From assembly GCA_016280345.1 (NCBI GenBank), contig JAEEGN010000024.1, positions 1 through 5,089 on the forward strand: a stretch of 5,089 nt of DNA. Direction: 5' to 3'. Each line of letters begins with the position of its first letter. Within the stretch, counting starts at the first letter, position 1. Positions 1-4,939 of this stretch are shown here, one piece after another. A program made the position numbers and the translations under genes. Below the pieces are notes generated by a model. It had not been told where the DNA came from, made no database searches, and saw only the letters and a list, made by a program, of their open reading frames with translations. The stretch comes from Selenomonadaceae bacterium. GTDB taxonomy: Bacteria; Bacillota; Negativicutes; Selenomonadales; Selenomonadaceae.

Positions 1-2
1 CC

Positions 3-878
3 CCGCCAGTACCGGCAACAGTCCCGCCACCGCCAGGCCCGGCCCCGGCGGCTGCGCCGCAGATGGCGCAGCCGGCACCTCCGGCAGAAACGCCAGCCGT
101 CCCGAAACCTTCCCCCGCTCCGTCAGGGGAAGCGTCGCTCGCTACGACGGCACCGCCCGCCGTCCCGGCGTCTCCGCGTCCGGCGACGAAACCGTCGTCC
201 TCCCAGCCCCGGCGTCCCGCGCCAAAGACGACACGCGGCGGCGCCGCCACGGTTACACCCGAAGGCGAGGCCCTCTGGCAACGCCTGCTGGACGATTTTC
301 AGCAGAACGAGAAGTACCGCTTCATCCATAAATTCCTTTCCCAGGGAAAATTCGACGGCATGACGGATACGACTTTCCAGGTGCGTTTCAACAGCCAGTT
401 CATCCAGACGCGAGTGGAACGTGACGACTACCGCCTACCCATCGAAGAACGGCTGGCCACGCTCTCCGGGGCCTCGCTACGGCTCGTCTGCGTGGGGGAA
501 ATGGCCGCCCCTCCCCCGCCGCCTCCACGGCGGAGCAAGCCCGCCGTGAAAGAGGAACCGCCCCCCGACGCCCCCGCATCGCTGGCGCTGACGCCGGAGG
601 GACGGCGAGAAGAGACGATCCTCACCGGGCTCTTCGGCGGCCGCCTCGAACCCATCCCCGCGGCGCCAGCAACGCCCAGCCCGCCGCCGGCAAAGGCCCC
701 GGCGAAAAAAGCGGCGCCGGCCAACGCCCCGCTCCCCGACTTCATTCCCTTCCCCGGCGACGGCGACGCCCCGCCCCCTGACGCCGTCCCCTTCCCCGGC
801 GACGGCGACGCCCCGCCTCCTGACGACGTCCCCTTCCCCGGCGACGATGACGCCCCGCCGTTCGACGAAACCGACTGA
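3..878 (+). CDS. dnaX: DNA polymerase III subunit gamma/tau, C-terminal part (5' end outside window)
   Basis: The frame is open from base 3 with no stop before the TGA at 876-878, so the gene enters from the left; the ATG at 63 is only an internal methionine. The visible protein starts with a long Pro/Ala/Ser/Thr linker. A folded segment of about 75 residues follows (codons about 270-494), starting ALWQRLLDDF and ending ATLSGASLRLVCV. Its pattern of a leading Trp, a basic helix, a beta strand (FQVRFNSQF), a helix (IEERLATL) and a final hydrophobic strand resembles the small C-terminal domain of Bacillota DnaX. After another Pro/Ala linker come three 14-residue acidic repeats. DnaX is the clamp-loader ATPase subunit that links polymerase, clamp and helicase; its AAA+ part lies outside the window. 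The assignment rests on the C-terminal domain pattern alone. An unrelated proline-rich protein remains possible. A terminator follows directly, so it is probably a separate unit from rplU. Confidence 0.7.
   Translation, partial: PPVPATVPPPPGPAPAAAPQMAQPAPPAETPAVPKPSPAPSGEASLATTAPPAVPASPRPATKPSSSQPRRPAPKTTRGGAATVTPEGEALWQRLLDDFQQNEKYRFIHKFLSQGKFDGMTDTTFQVRFNSQFIQTRVERDDYRLPIEERLATLSGASLRLVCVGEMAAPPPPPPRRSKPAVKEEPPPDAPASLALTPEGRREETILTGLFGGRLEPIPAAPATPSPPPAKAPAKKAAPANAPLPDFIPFPGDGDAPPPDAVPFPGDGDAPPPDDVPFPGDDDAPPFDETD
744..869 (+). repeat. Three tandem 42-bp in-frame repeats encoding an acidic tail
   Basis: The three units lie at 744-785, 786-827 and 828-869. Each encodes 14 residues of the form [IV]PFPGD[GD]DAPP[PF]D followed by A, D or E. 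The first two units are nearly identical in DNA, while the third differs in the middle (GDDD for GDGD) and at its end (PPF for PPP). The protein ends four residues after the last PPF, in DETD. The array is in frame and acidic, at the extreme C-terminus of the putative DnaX. Residues before each PF (DFIPF, DAVPF, DDVPF) resemble the SSB C-terminal peptide DDDIPF; that comparison is inference. Confidence 0.9.
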
Positions 879-880
879 GA

Positions 881-939
881 CGATGCCCCGCCCGGCGCCG
901 GCATTCCGTAAAGCGGCGCCGGGAAATCGGTTTTTGTTT
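881..939 (+). terminator. Rho-independent terminator after dnaX
   Basis: A perfect 10-bp GC-rich stem pairs CCCGGCGCCG (891-900) with CGGCGCCGGG (914-923) around a 13-nt loop. Below it, CGAT (881-884) can pair with ATCG (926-929) across an asymmetric internal loop, bringing the stem to within one base of the T-rich run TTTTTGTTT (931-939). If only the inner stem forms, the T-run is 7 nt away, which weakens the case. The T-run overlaps the -35 box of the rplU promoter. An alternative lower stem uses the end of dnaX (868-874 with 927-933). Confidence 0.65.
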
Positions 940-966
940 GACAAGAGGCGCAGAGTATGGTATCAT
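938..966 (+). promoter_or_regulatory. Sigma-A type promoter for the rplU operon
   Basis: The -35 box TTGACA (938-943) is a perfect consensus. After exactly 17 bp comes TATCAT (961-966), a 5/6 match to TATAAT, preceded by TGG (958-960), which forms an extended -10. The expected transcription start is near 973. This position is right for the six-gene run beginning with rplU and is separated from dnaX by a terminator. Confidence 0.85.
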
Positions 967-972
967 TTCTCA

Positions 973-1072
973 AGTTAGGCGCGTTCCGCGTCTTCCCCAA
1001 CCGCGCGGCGAGGTCCCAAACGCGAATCATCGCTACCGCAGCCGGCGAGTAAACAATATGGGAGGTGTTTTC
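973..1072 (+). promoter_or_regulatory. 5' leader of rplU, possible L21-type regulatory leader
   Basis: About 100 nt lie between the predicted start and the rplU ATG, long for a simple untranslated leader. The stretch is GC-rich and allows competing pairings: CCGCG (986-990) with CGCGG (1004-1008), or GCGCG (979-983) with CGCGC (1002-1006). The ribosome binding site GGGAGGTG (1060-1067) sits 5 nt before the ATG. An L21 leader RNA is known upstream of rplU in Bacillota, but I cannot confirm by eye that this matches that family. No convincing leader peptide is present. Confidence 0.4.
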
Positions 1073-1384
1073 ATGTACGCGATCATCAAGACAGGCGGCA
1101 AGCAGTACAAGGTGGCCGAGGGCGACACGATCTACGTGGAGAAGCTCGACGCTGCCGAAGGCGACGCCGTGACGTTCGAGGAGGTCCTCACCGTGGTGCG
1201 GGACGGCGACGTCACCGTCGGCAAGCCGCTGGTTTCCGGCGCGAAGGTCACCGGCAAAGTCGAGGCGCAGGGCAAAGAGAAGAAAATCCTCGTCTTCAAG
1301 TACAAGGCGAAGTCCAACTATCGCCGTCGTCAGGGCCATCGTCAGCCGTTCACGAAAGTCGTCATCGAAAAGATCGAGGCGTAA
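1073..1384 (+). CDS. rplU: Large ribosomal subunit protein bL21
   Basis: This 103-residue protein matches the normal bL21 length. It has the family N-terminus MYAIIKTGGKQYKV and the conserved basic rRNA-binding segment near the C-terminus (residues 78-98: YKAKSNYRRRQGHRQPFTKV). L21 is a primary 23S rRNA-binding protein of the 50S subunit and contacts L20. The start is the ATG at 1073, behind a strong GGGAGGTG site; the frame extends upstream to a TTG at 938, but that lies in the promoter. It is the first gene of the operon, with prp starting 6 nt after its stop. Expression is probably set by the promoter at 938-966 and perhaps by leader structure. Confidence 0.97.
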   Translation: MYAIIKTGGKQYKVAEGDTIYVEKLDAAEGDAVTFEEVLTVVRDGDVTVGKPLVSGAKVTGKVEAQGKEKKILVFKYKAKSNYRRRQGHRQPFTKVVIEKIEA

Positions 1385-1390
1385 ACGCCT

Positions 1391-1714
1391 ATGATCCGGA
1401 TTGAAATAATCCGCTCCAACGGTTGGATAACCGCCTTCCGGGTGCACGGCCACAGCGGCACGGCACCCAAAGGTCAGGATATTGTCTGTGCCGGCATTTC
1501 CGCTTTGGCGCAGACCGCCCTGTTAGGGCTGAGCGAGCATTTGCACCGGCAGCTTTCCTATGATATACAGCCGGGCGGTGACTTGCGGATGAAGCTCCGG
1601 GGCGAACCTGACGACCTGACCGAAGCCATATTGGAAACGATGCTTCTGGGGCTGACCGAGATTCAGCGGCAGTACCCGGAGGCCGTCCAAATCACCGAAG
1701 AATCACGGGGGTGA
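1391..1714 (+). CDS. prp: Ribosomal-processing cysteine protease Prp
   Basis: This 107-residue protein of the Prp (YsxB) family removes the N-terminal extension of ribosomal protein L27 in Bacillota and relatives. The catalytic pair is visible: His21 in VHGHSG and Cys33 in DIVCAGISAL. Their 12-residue spacing equals that of the characterised Staphylococcus aureus enzyme (His22/Cys34). The gene sits between rplU and rpmA, the standard place, directly before the gene for its substrate. The ATG at 1391 lies 6 nt after the rplU stop; its weak GAGG site (1376-1379) is inside the end of rplU and within a small palindrome (1377-1390), so translation is probably coupled to rplU. The stop overlaps the ribosome-binding region of rpmA. 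Confidence 0.95.
   Translation: MIRIEIIRSNGWITAFRVHGHSGTAPKGQDIVCAGISALAQTALLGLSEHLHRQLSYDIQPGGDLRMKLRGEPDDLTEAILETMLLGLTEIQRQYPEAVQITEESRG
1706..1713 (+). promoter_or_regulatory. Ribosome binding site of rpmA, overlapping the prp stop
   Basis: GGGGGTGA (1706-1713) spans the end of prp and matches the GGxGGTGA part of the anti-Shine-Dalgarno complement. It is 6 nt before the ATG at 1720 and 9 nt before the ATG at 1723, so both starts are possible. The GTG inside it at 1711 would overlap the site itself and is unlikely to be the start. Ribosomes ending prp would release on this site, suggesting coupling of protease and substrate synthesis. Confidence 0.6.
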
Positions 1715-1722
1715 AACAAATG

Positions 1723-2016
1723 ATGTTCCATTTTGATTTGCAGTTATTCGCCCACAAGAAGGGCGTCAGCAGCACGCGCAACGGCCGTGACAGCGCTTCC
1801 CAGCGCTTGGGCGTCAAGGCCCAGGCCAACACCGTCGTCACCGCGGGCAGCATCCTGGTCCGCCAGCGCGGCACCCACTTCCACCCGGGCCACAACGTCG
1901 GCATCGGCCGCGACGATACGCTGTTCGCGAAAGTCGCCGGCAAGGTCGCCTTCGAGCGCCGGGGCAAGTTCCGCCGCCAGGTCAGCGTCTATCCGGCGGA
2001 GGAAGCCCAGGCGTAA
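1723..2016 (+). CDS. rpmA: Large ribosomal subunit protein bL27 precursor with Prp-cleavable N-terminus
   Basis: The 97-residue bL27 begins MFHFDLQLFAHKKG, the extended form found in Bacillota, where the mature protein is preceded by a short hydrophobic leader with the motif LQ[FL]F. In S. aureus Prp cuts after the second Phe of LQFF; by analogy cleavage here would fall after Phe9, leaving AHKKGVSSTRNGRDS, which matches the N-terminus of E. coli L27 after its Met. That N-terminus reaches toward the peptidyl transferase centre of the 50S subunit, so removing the extension is required for function. The rest carries the family signatures GSILVRQRGT and GIGRDDTLFAK. The ATG at 1723 is chosen because it gives the same leader length as S. 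aureus L27; starts at 1720 (ATG) and 1711 (GTG, overlapping the prp stop) are alternatives. Confidence 0.95.
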   Translation: MFHFDLQLFAHKKGVSSTRNGRDSASQRLGVKAQANTVVTAGSILVRQRGTHFHPGHNVGIGRDDTLFAKVAGKVAFERRGKFRRQVSVYPAEEAQA

Positions 2017-2030
2017 GCCATACGCAACTC

Positions 2031-2060
2031 ATACCTGCGCCTTCGGGCGCAGGTATTCTT
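2031..2060 (+). terminator. UUCG-capped hairpin between rpmA and obg (weak terminator or attenuator)
   Basis: ATACCTGCGCC (2031-2041) and GGCGCAGGTAT (2046-2056) form a perfect 11-bp stem capped by TTCG (2042-2045) closed by C-G, the exceptionally stable C(UUCG)G tetraloop. The bases after it, TCTTGT, are a poor U-tract, so read-through is expected and obg has no separate promoter that I can see. It could act as a partial terminator lowering obg relative to the ribosomal-protein genes, or as an mRNA processing or stability element. The hairpin ends 10 nt before the obg GGAGG site. Confidence 0.6.
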
Positions 2061-2077
2061 GTATCTGGAGGTATTTC

Positions 2078-3367
2078 ATGCAGTTCATCGACCGCACGAC
2101 GATCACGGTCAAGGCCGGCGACGGCGGCAACGGCAAATCGGCTTTCCGCCGGGAAAAATTCGTCCCCATGGGCGGTCCCTCCGGCGGCGACGGCGGCCGC
2201 GGCGCCGACGTCGTCTTTGTCGTCGACAACAACCTGAACACCCTGCTGGACTTCCGTTTCCACCGGAAATTCAAGGGTGAGAACGGCGAGAACGGCGACA
2301 TCAAGAACCAGTTCGGCAAAAACGCCGCTCCCTGCCTGATCAAGGTCCCGCCGGGAACGCTGGTAAAGGACGCCGACACCGGGGAAGTGCTGGCAGACCT
2401 TACGGAAAACGGCCAGCAGGCGGTTATCGCCCGGGGCGGCCGCGGCGGCCGTGGCAACGCGAAATTCGCCTCCAGCCGCAACCGGGCCCCCTCCTTCGCC
2501 GAATTCGGCGAGCCGGGAGAAAGCCGCAGCCTGCTCCTGGAACTGAAGCTGCTGGCGGACGTCGGCCTCGTCGGCTATCCCAGCGTCGGCAAGTCCAGCA
2601 TCATCGCCAGCGTCTCCGCCGCCCGGCCGGAAATCGCCGAATACCACTTCACAACGCTGACGCCGGTCCTGGGCGTGGTGGCCGTGGACGAGGAAAAGAG
2701 CTTCGTCATGGCCGACATCCCCGGTCTCATCGAGGGGGCGGCCGACGGCGCCGGCCTCGGCCATGACTTCCTGCGTCACGTGGAGCGCACCCGGGTCATC
2801 CTGCACATCGTGGACGCCTCCGGCATCGAGGGCCGGGACCCGGTGGAGGACTACCACCGCATCAACGCCGAACTGGCGAAGTACAGCGCCAAAATCGCCC
2901 GCCGGCCGCAGATATTAGTCGCCAACAAGATGGACCTGCCCGGGGCGGCGGAGAACCTGCCGCGGCTGGAGGCGCTGGCCGCCAAAGAGGGCATCCCGTT
3001 GCTCGCCGTCTCGGCAGCGACGAAGGACGGACTCAGGGAACTCGTCGCCCGGACCGCCCAGGCGTTGGAAGAATACGTCGAAACGCCGGAGGAGCCGGCG
3101 GACGACGGCGTCAAAGTCTATGACGCCCGCCAGGACGAGGACCCGGACCGCGTCACCATCACCCGCAACGACGCCGGAGACTTCATCGTCCACGGCAAAG
3201 CTCTCGAAAAGCTCGTCGCCATGACGAACTTCGGCAACGAGGAGGCCCTGCGCCGCTTCCAGTACATCTGGCGCATGAAGGGCATCGACGCCCGGCTGAA
3301 GAAGCAGGGCATCAAGGAAGGCGACACCGTCCATATCGGCGAGATGGAGTTTGAATTCCGGGATTGA
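2078..3367 (+). CDS. obg: Obg/CgtA family ribosome-assembly GTPase
   Basis: This 429-residue protein has the three Obg domains. The glycine-rich Obg fold spans about 1-158, with GDGGNG, PSGGDGGRG and GGRGGRGNAKF. The GTPase domain (about 160-335) has P-loop GYPSVGKSS (166-174), G2 TTLTP (192-196), G3 DIPG (213-216), G4 NKMD (283-286) and G5 SAA (312-314). The C-terminal OCT domain is at about 345-429 and ends in EMEFEFRD; length and arrangement resemble Bacillus subtilis Obg. Obg binds the 50S subunit during late assembly and is linked to growth and stress signalling through guanine nucleotides. The start is the ATG at 2078, 6 nt after GGAGG (2067-2071) and matching the family start MQFIDR; the frame continues upstream out of frame with rpmA and is not coding there. 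It follows rpmA by 61 nt. Confidence 0.97.
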   Translation: MQFIDRTTITVKAGDGGNGKSAFRREKFVPMGGPSGGDGGRGADVVFVVDNNLNTLLDFRFHRKFKGENGENGDIKNQFGKNAAPCLIKVPPGTLVKDADTGEVLADLTENGQQAVIARGGRGGRGNAKFASSRNRAPSFAEFGEPGESRSLLLELKLLADVGLVGYPSVGKSSIIASVSAARPEIAEYHFTTLTPVLGVVAVDEEKSFVMADIPGLIEGAADGAGLGHDFLRHVERTRVILHIVDASGIEGRDPVEDYHRINAELAKYSAKIARRPQILVANKMDLPGAAENLPRLEALAAKEGIPLLAVSAATKDGLRELVARTAQALEEYVETPEEPADDGVKVYDARQDEDPDRVTITRNDAGDFIVHGKALEKLVAMTNFGNEEALRRFQYIWRMKGIDARLKKQGIKEGDTVHIGEMEFEFRD

Positions 3368-3402
3368 CACATAGCGCCCTGCCGAAACGTCCCCTCATCG
3401 AA

Positions 3403-3408
3403 AAGGAG
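3403..3408 (+). promoter_or_regulatory. Ribosome binding site supporting the TTG start of yhbY
   Basis: AAGGAG (3403-3408) lies 7 nt before TTG at 3416, the ideal spacing. No ATG or GTG in this frame gives a protein with the expected N-terminus, so this site decides the start. Confidence 0.8.
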
Positions 3409-3415
3409 CATCATC

Positions 3416-3718
3416 TTGATACAGACCACATTGACAGGCAAGCAGAAGCGTTTCCTCCGGGCCCTGGGCGCCAAAGAGGACCCCATCCTCAGCGTCGGCC
3501 ACGAAGGCGTCACCCCCACGGTGTCGCAGGCCGCCCGGGACGCCATCACCAAACACGAGCTCATCAAGGTCCGGGTGCAGAAGAATGCCCCCGAGGAACC
3601 GGCGGACGCCATCCGGCGACTGGCGGAGCGGCTGGACGCCGACCTCGTACAGCTCATCGGCCGCAACGGCCTTCTCTGGAAACGCAACAAAGACAAGCCC
3701 CGCATCGAACTGCCATAA
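3416..3718 (+). CDS. yhbY: YhbY/YqeI family CRM-domain RNA-binding ribosome-assembly protein
   Basis: This 100-residue protein consists almost wholly of one CRM domain, the usual size of YhbY. Family features are the opening LTGKQKRFLRALGA, the strand and loop ILSVGHEGVTPTV, the helix IxxHELIKVRVQKN, and the closing strand VQLIGRNGLLWKRN. YhbY associates with pre-50S particles in E. coli and the CRM fold binds RNA, so a role in large-subunit assembly is expected. Its placement directly after obg (48-nt gap) fits that role. Translation starts at a TTG (3416) behind a good AAGGAG site, which may keep expression lower than that of its neighbours. Confidence 0.93.
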   Translation: MIQTTLTGKQKRFLRALGAKEDPILSVGHEGVTPTVSQAARDAITKHELIKVRVQKNAPEEPADAIRRLAERLDADLVQLIGRNGLLWKRNKDKPRIELP

Positions 3719-3735
3719 GAAAGGAAGCGCAGAGT

Positions 3736-4863
3736 ATGGACCACCGGACCCGGCTGAAAGAAGCCCATCGCATCGTGGTCAAAGTCGGCACCAGCACCAT
3801 CACCTACCCCGGCGGCAAGATGAACCTGGGCCGCATGGAAAAGCTGGTGCGGGAACTGGCGGACCTCAGGAACCAGGGCCGGGAAATCATCCTCGTCTCC
3901 TCCGGCGCCATCGCCACCGGTGTCAACCACCTGGGCCTGGCGGAGAAGCCCAAGGGCGTGCCGGAGCGGCAGGCGCTGGCGGCCGTCGGTCAGGGCGTCC
4001 TCATGCACATCTATGAAACGTTGTTCTCCGAATACGGCCAGACCGTAGGCCAGGTGCTGCTGACGAAAGAGAACTCGGTGCGCCACAACCAGTACACGAA
4101 CTCCCGCAACGCCCTCCTGGCCCTGCTTTCCATGGGTGTCGTGCCGGTGGTCAACGAAAACGACGCCGTCTCCGTGGACGAACTGAAGATCGGCGACAAC
4201 GACAACCTCTCCGCCATCGTGGCTTCGCTGGTGGACGCCGACCTCCTGATCATCCTTTCCGACGTGGACGGCCTCTACACCGCCAACCCCCAGACCGACA
4301 AGACCGCCACCCGGATTCCCGAGGTAGCGGAAATCACGCCCGACATCGAGCGCCTGGCCGGCGGCGCCGGCTCCGCCCTCGGCACCGGCGGCATGCACAC
4401 CAAAATCGAGGCGGCGAAAATCGCCCGCAGCGCCGGCGTCACCCTCGTCATCGCCCACGGCCAGCAGGATGGGGCCGTCCGCGCTGTCGTCAACGGCGAA
4501 GACATCGGCACCCTCTTCCCGGCCAAGGAAGCCCATCTGAAGGCCCGGAAAAGCTGGCTGGCCTTCGGCCGCCACATCGAAGGCGACCTCATCGTTGACA
4601 CCGGCTGCGAGCGGGCCATGCGGGAAAAAGGCTCCAGCCTGCTGGCGGCGGGCCTCGTCAGCGTCGAGGGCGACTTCGCCGAAAAAAGTACCGTACGCGT
4701 CCTGAATCCCGAAGGCCGGGAAATCGCCCGGGGCATCGTCAACTACGGCGCCGACGACCTGCGGAAAATCGCCGGCTGCCGGACGGCGGAAATCGCCGCC
4801 AGGCTCCCGGACGCGGCCCACGACGAAGTGATCCACCGGGACAACATGGTCCTGATGGCCTGA
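3736..4863 (+). CDS. proB: Glutamate 5-kinase with C-terminal PUA domain
   Basis: This 375-residue enzyme phosphorylates glutamate to gamma-glutamyl phosphate, the first and feedback-controlled step of proline synthesis in the cytoplasm. The amino-acid kinase domain spans about 1-265, with Lys16 in VVKVGTS, Ser56 in VSSGAIATG, Asp143 in NENDAVS, Asn155/Asp156 in GDNDN, SDVDGLY (175-181) and Lys223 in GTGGMHTK. These align with E. coli residues K10, S50, D137, N149, D150 and K217 at a constant offset of 6. The PUA domain follows (about 272-360) and the end HRDNMVLM matches the E. coli C-terminus. The ATG at 3736 is 17 nt after yhbY and 8 nt after GGAAG (3723-3727). The frame runs further upstream but only over yhbY. 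The usual downstream partner proA is absent; lepA follows instead. Confidence 0.97.
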   Translation: MDHRTRLKEAHRIVVKVGTSTITYPGGKMNLGRMEKLVRELADLRNQGREIILVSSGAIATGVNHLGLAEKPKGVPERQALAAVGQGVLMHIYETLFSEYGQTVGQVLLTKENSVRHNQYTNSRNALLALLSMGVVPVVNENDAVSVDELKIGDNDNLSAIVASLVDADLLIILSDVDGLYTANPQTDKTATRIPEVAEITPDIERLAGGAGSALGTGGMHTKIEAAKIARSAGVTLVIAHGQQDGAVRAVVNGEDIGTLFPAKEAHLKARKSWLAFGRHIEGDLIVDTGCERAMREKGSSLLAAGLVSVEGDFAEKSTVRVLNPEGREIARGIVNYGADDLRKIAGCRTAEIAARLPDAAHDEVIHRDNMVLMA

Positions 4864-4869
4864 CGCCGC

Positions 4870-4891
4870 CGCGCCCTTGCCCTTGGGCGCG
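4870..4891 (+). other. Small GC-rich hairpin after proB
   Basis: CGCGCCC (4870-4876) pairs perfectly with GGGCGCG (4885-4891) around the loop TTGCCCTT. No T-run follows, so it is not a standard intrinsic terminator, though it may pause polymerase or protect the 3' end of the proB message. The predicted -35 box of lepA lies in the loop. Confidence 0.45.
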
Positions 4892-4905
4892 AGGCAGGAT
4901 ATAAT
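4877..4905 (+). promoter_or_regulatory. Sigma-A type promoter for lepA
   Basis: TATAAT (4900-4905) is a perfect -10 box. At 17 bp upstream lies TTGCCC (4877-4882), a 4/6 match to TTGACA. Transcription would start near 4912, giving a leader of about 28 nt that contains the AGGAGG site (4923-4928). The -10 is strong evidence; the -35 is moderate. Confidence 0.7.
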
Positions 4906-4939
4906 GGCAGGGAATCCCACACAGGAGGAAAACGACCGA

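Noticed and set aside
957..1052. 31-residue leader peptide frame (ATG at 957)
   Set aside because: Its ATG lies in the spacer and -10 region of the promoter, upstream of the expected transcription start, and it shows no regulatory codon run.
938..1072. N-terminal extension of L21 from a TTG at 938
   Set aside because: The TTG is part of the -35 box, the predicted transcript starts downstream of it, and L21 proteins begin MYAIIKTGGKQYKV.
428..1453. 341-codon open frame on the minus strand
   Set aside because: It spans the dnaX tail, terminator, promoter and rplU in antisense. Its Gly/Ser-rich repeats are the mirror of the dnaX repeats.
1733..2077. Upstream extension of the obg frame across rpmA
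   Set aside because: The region is a shadow of rpmA in another frame, rich in Ser/Ala/Arg. Obg begins at MQFIDR behind its own GGAGG site.
3364..3392. Perfect TTGACA at 3364-3369 overlapping the obg stop
   Set aside because: No -10-like hexamer occurs 16-18 bp downstream; the sequence there is GC-rich. A lone -35 box is not a promoter.
3364..3735. Upstream extension of the proB frame
   Set aside because: It overlaps the whole of yhbY in another frame. The amino-acid kinase domain begins shortly after the ATG at 3736, consistent with E. coli ProB.
3727..3739. 13-nt identity (GCGCAGAGTATGG) between 948-960 and the proB start region
   Set aside because: One 13-mer match in 5 kb of GC-rich DNA is not far from chance, the contexts differ (promoter spacer versus start codon), and there is no third copy.
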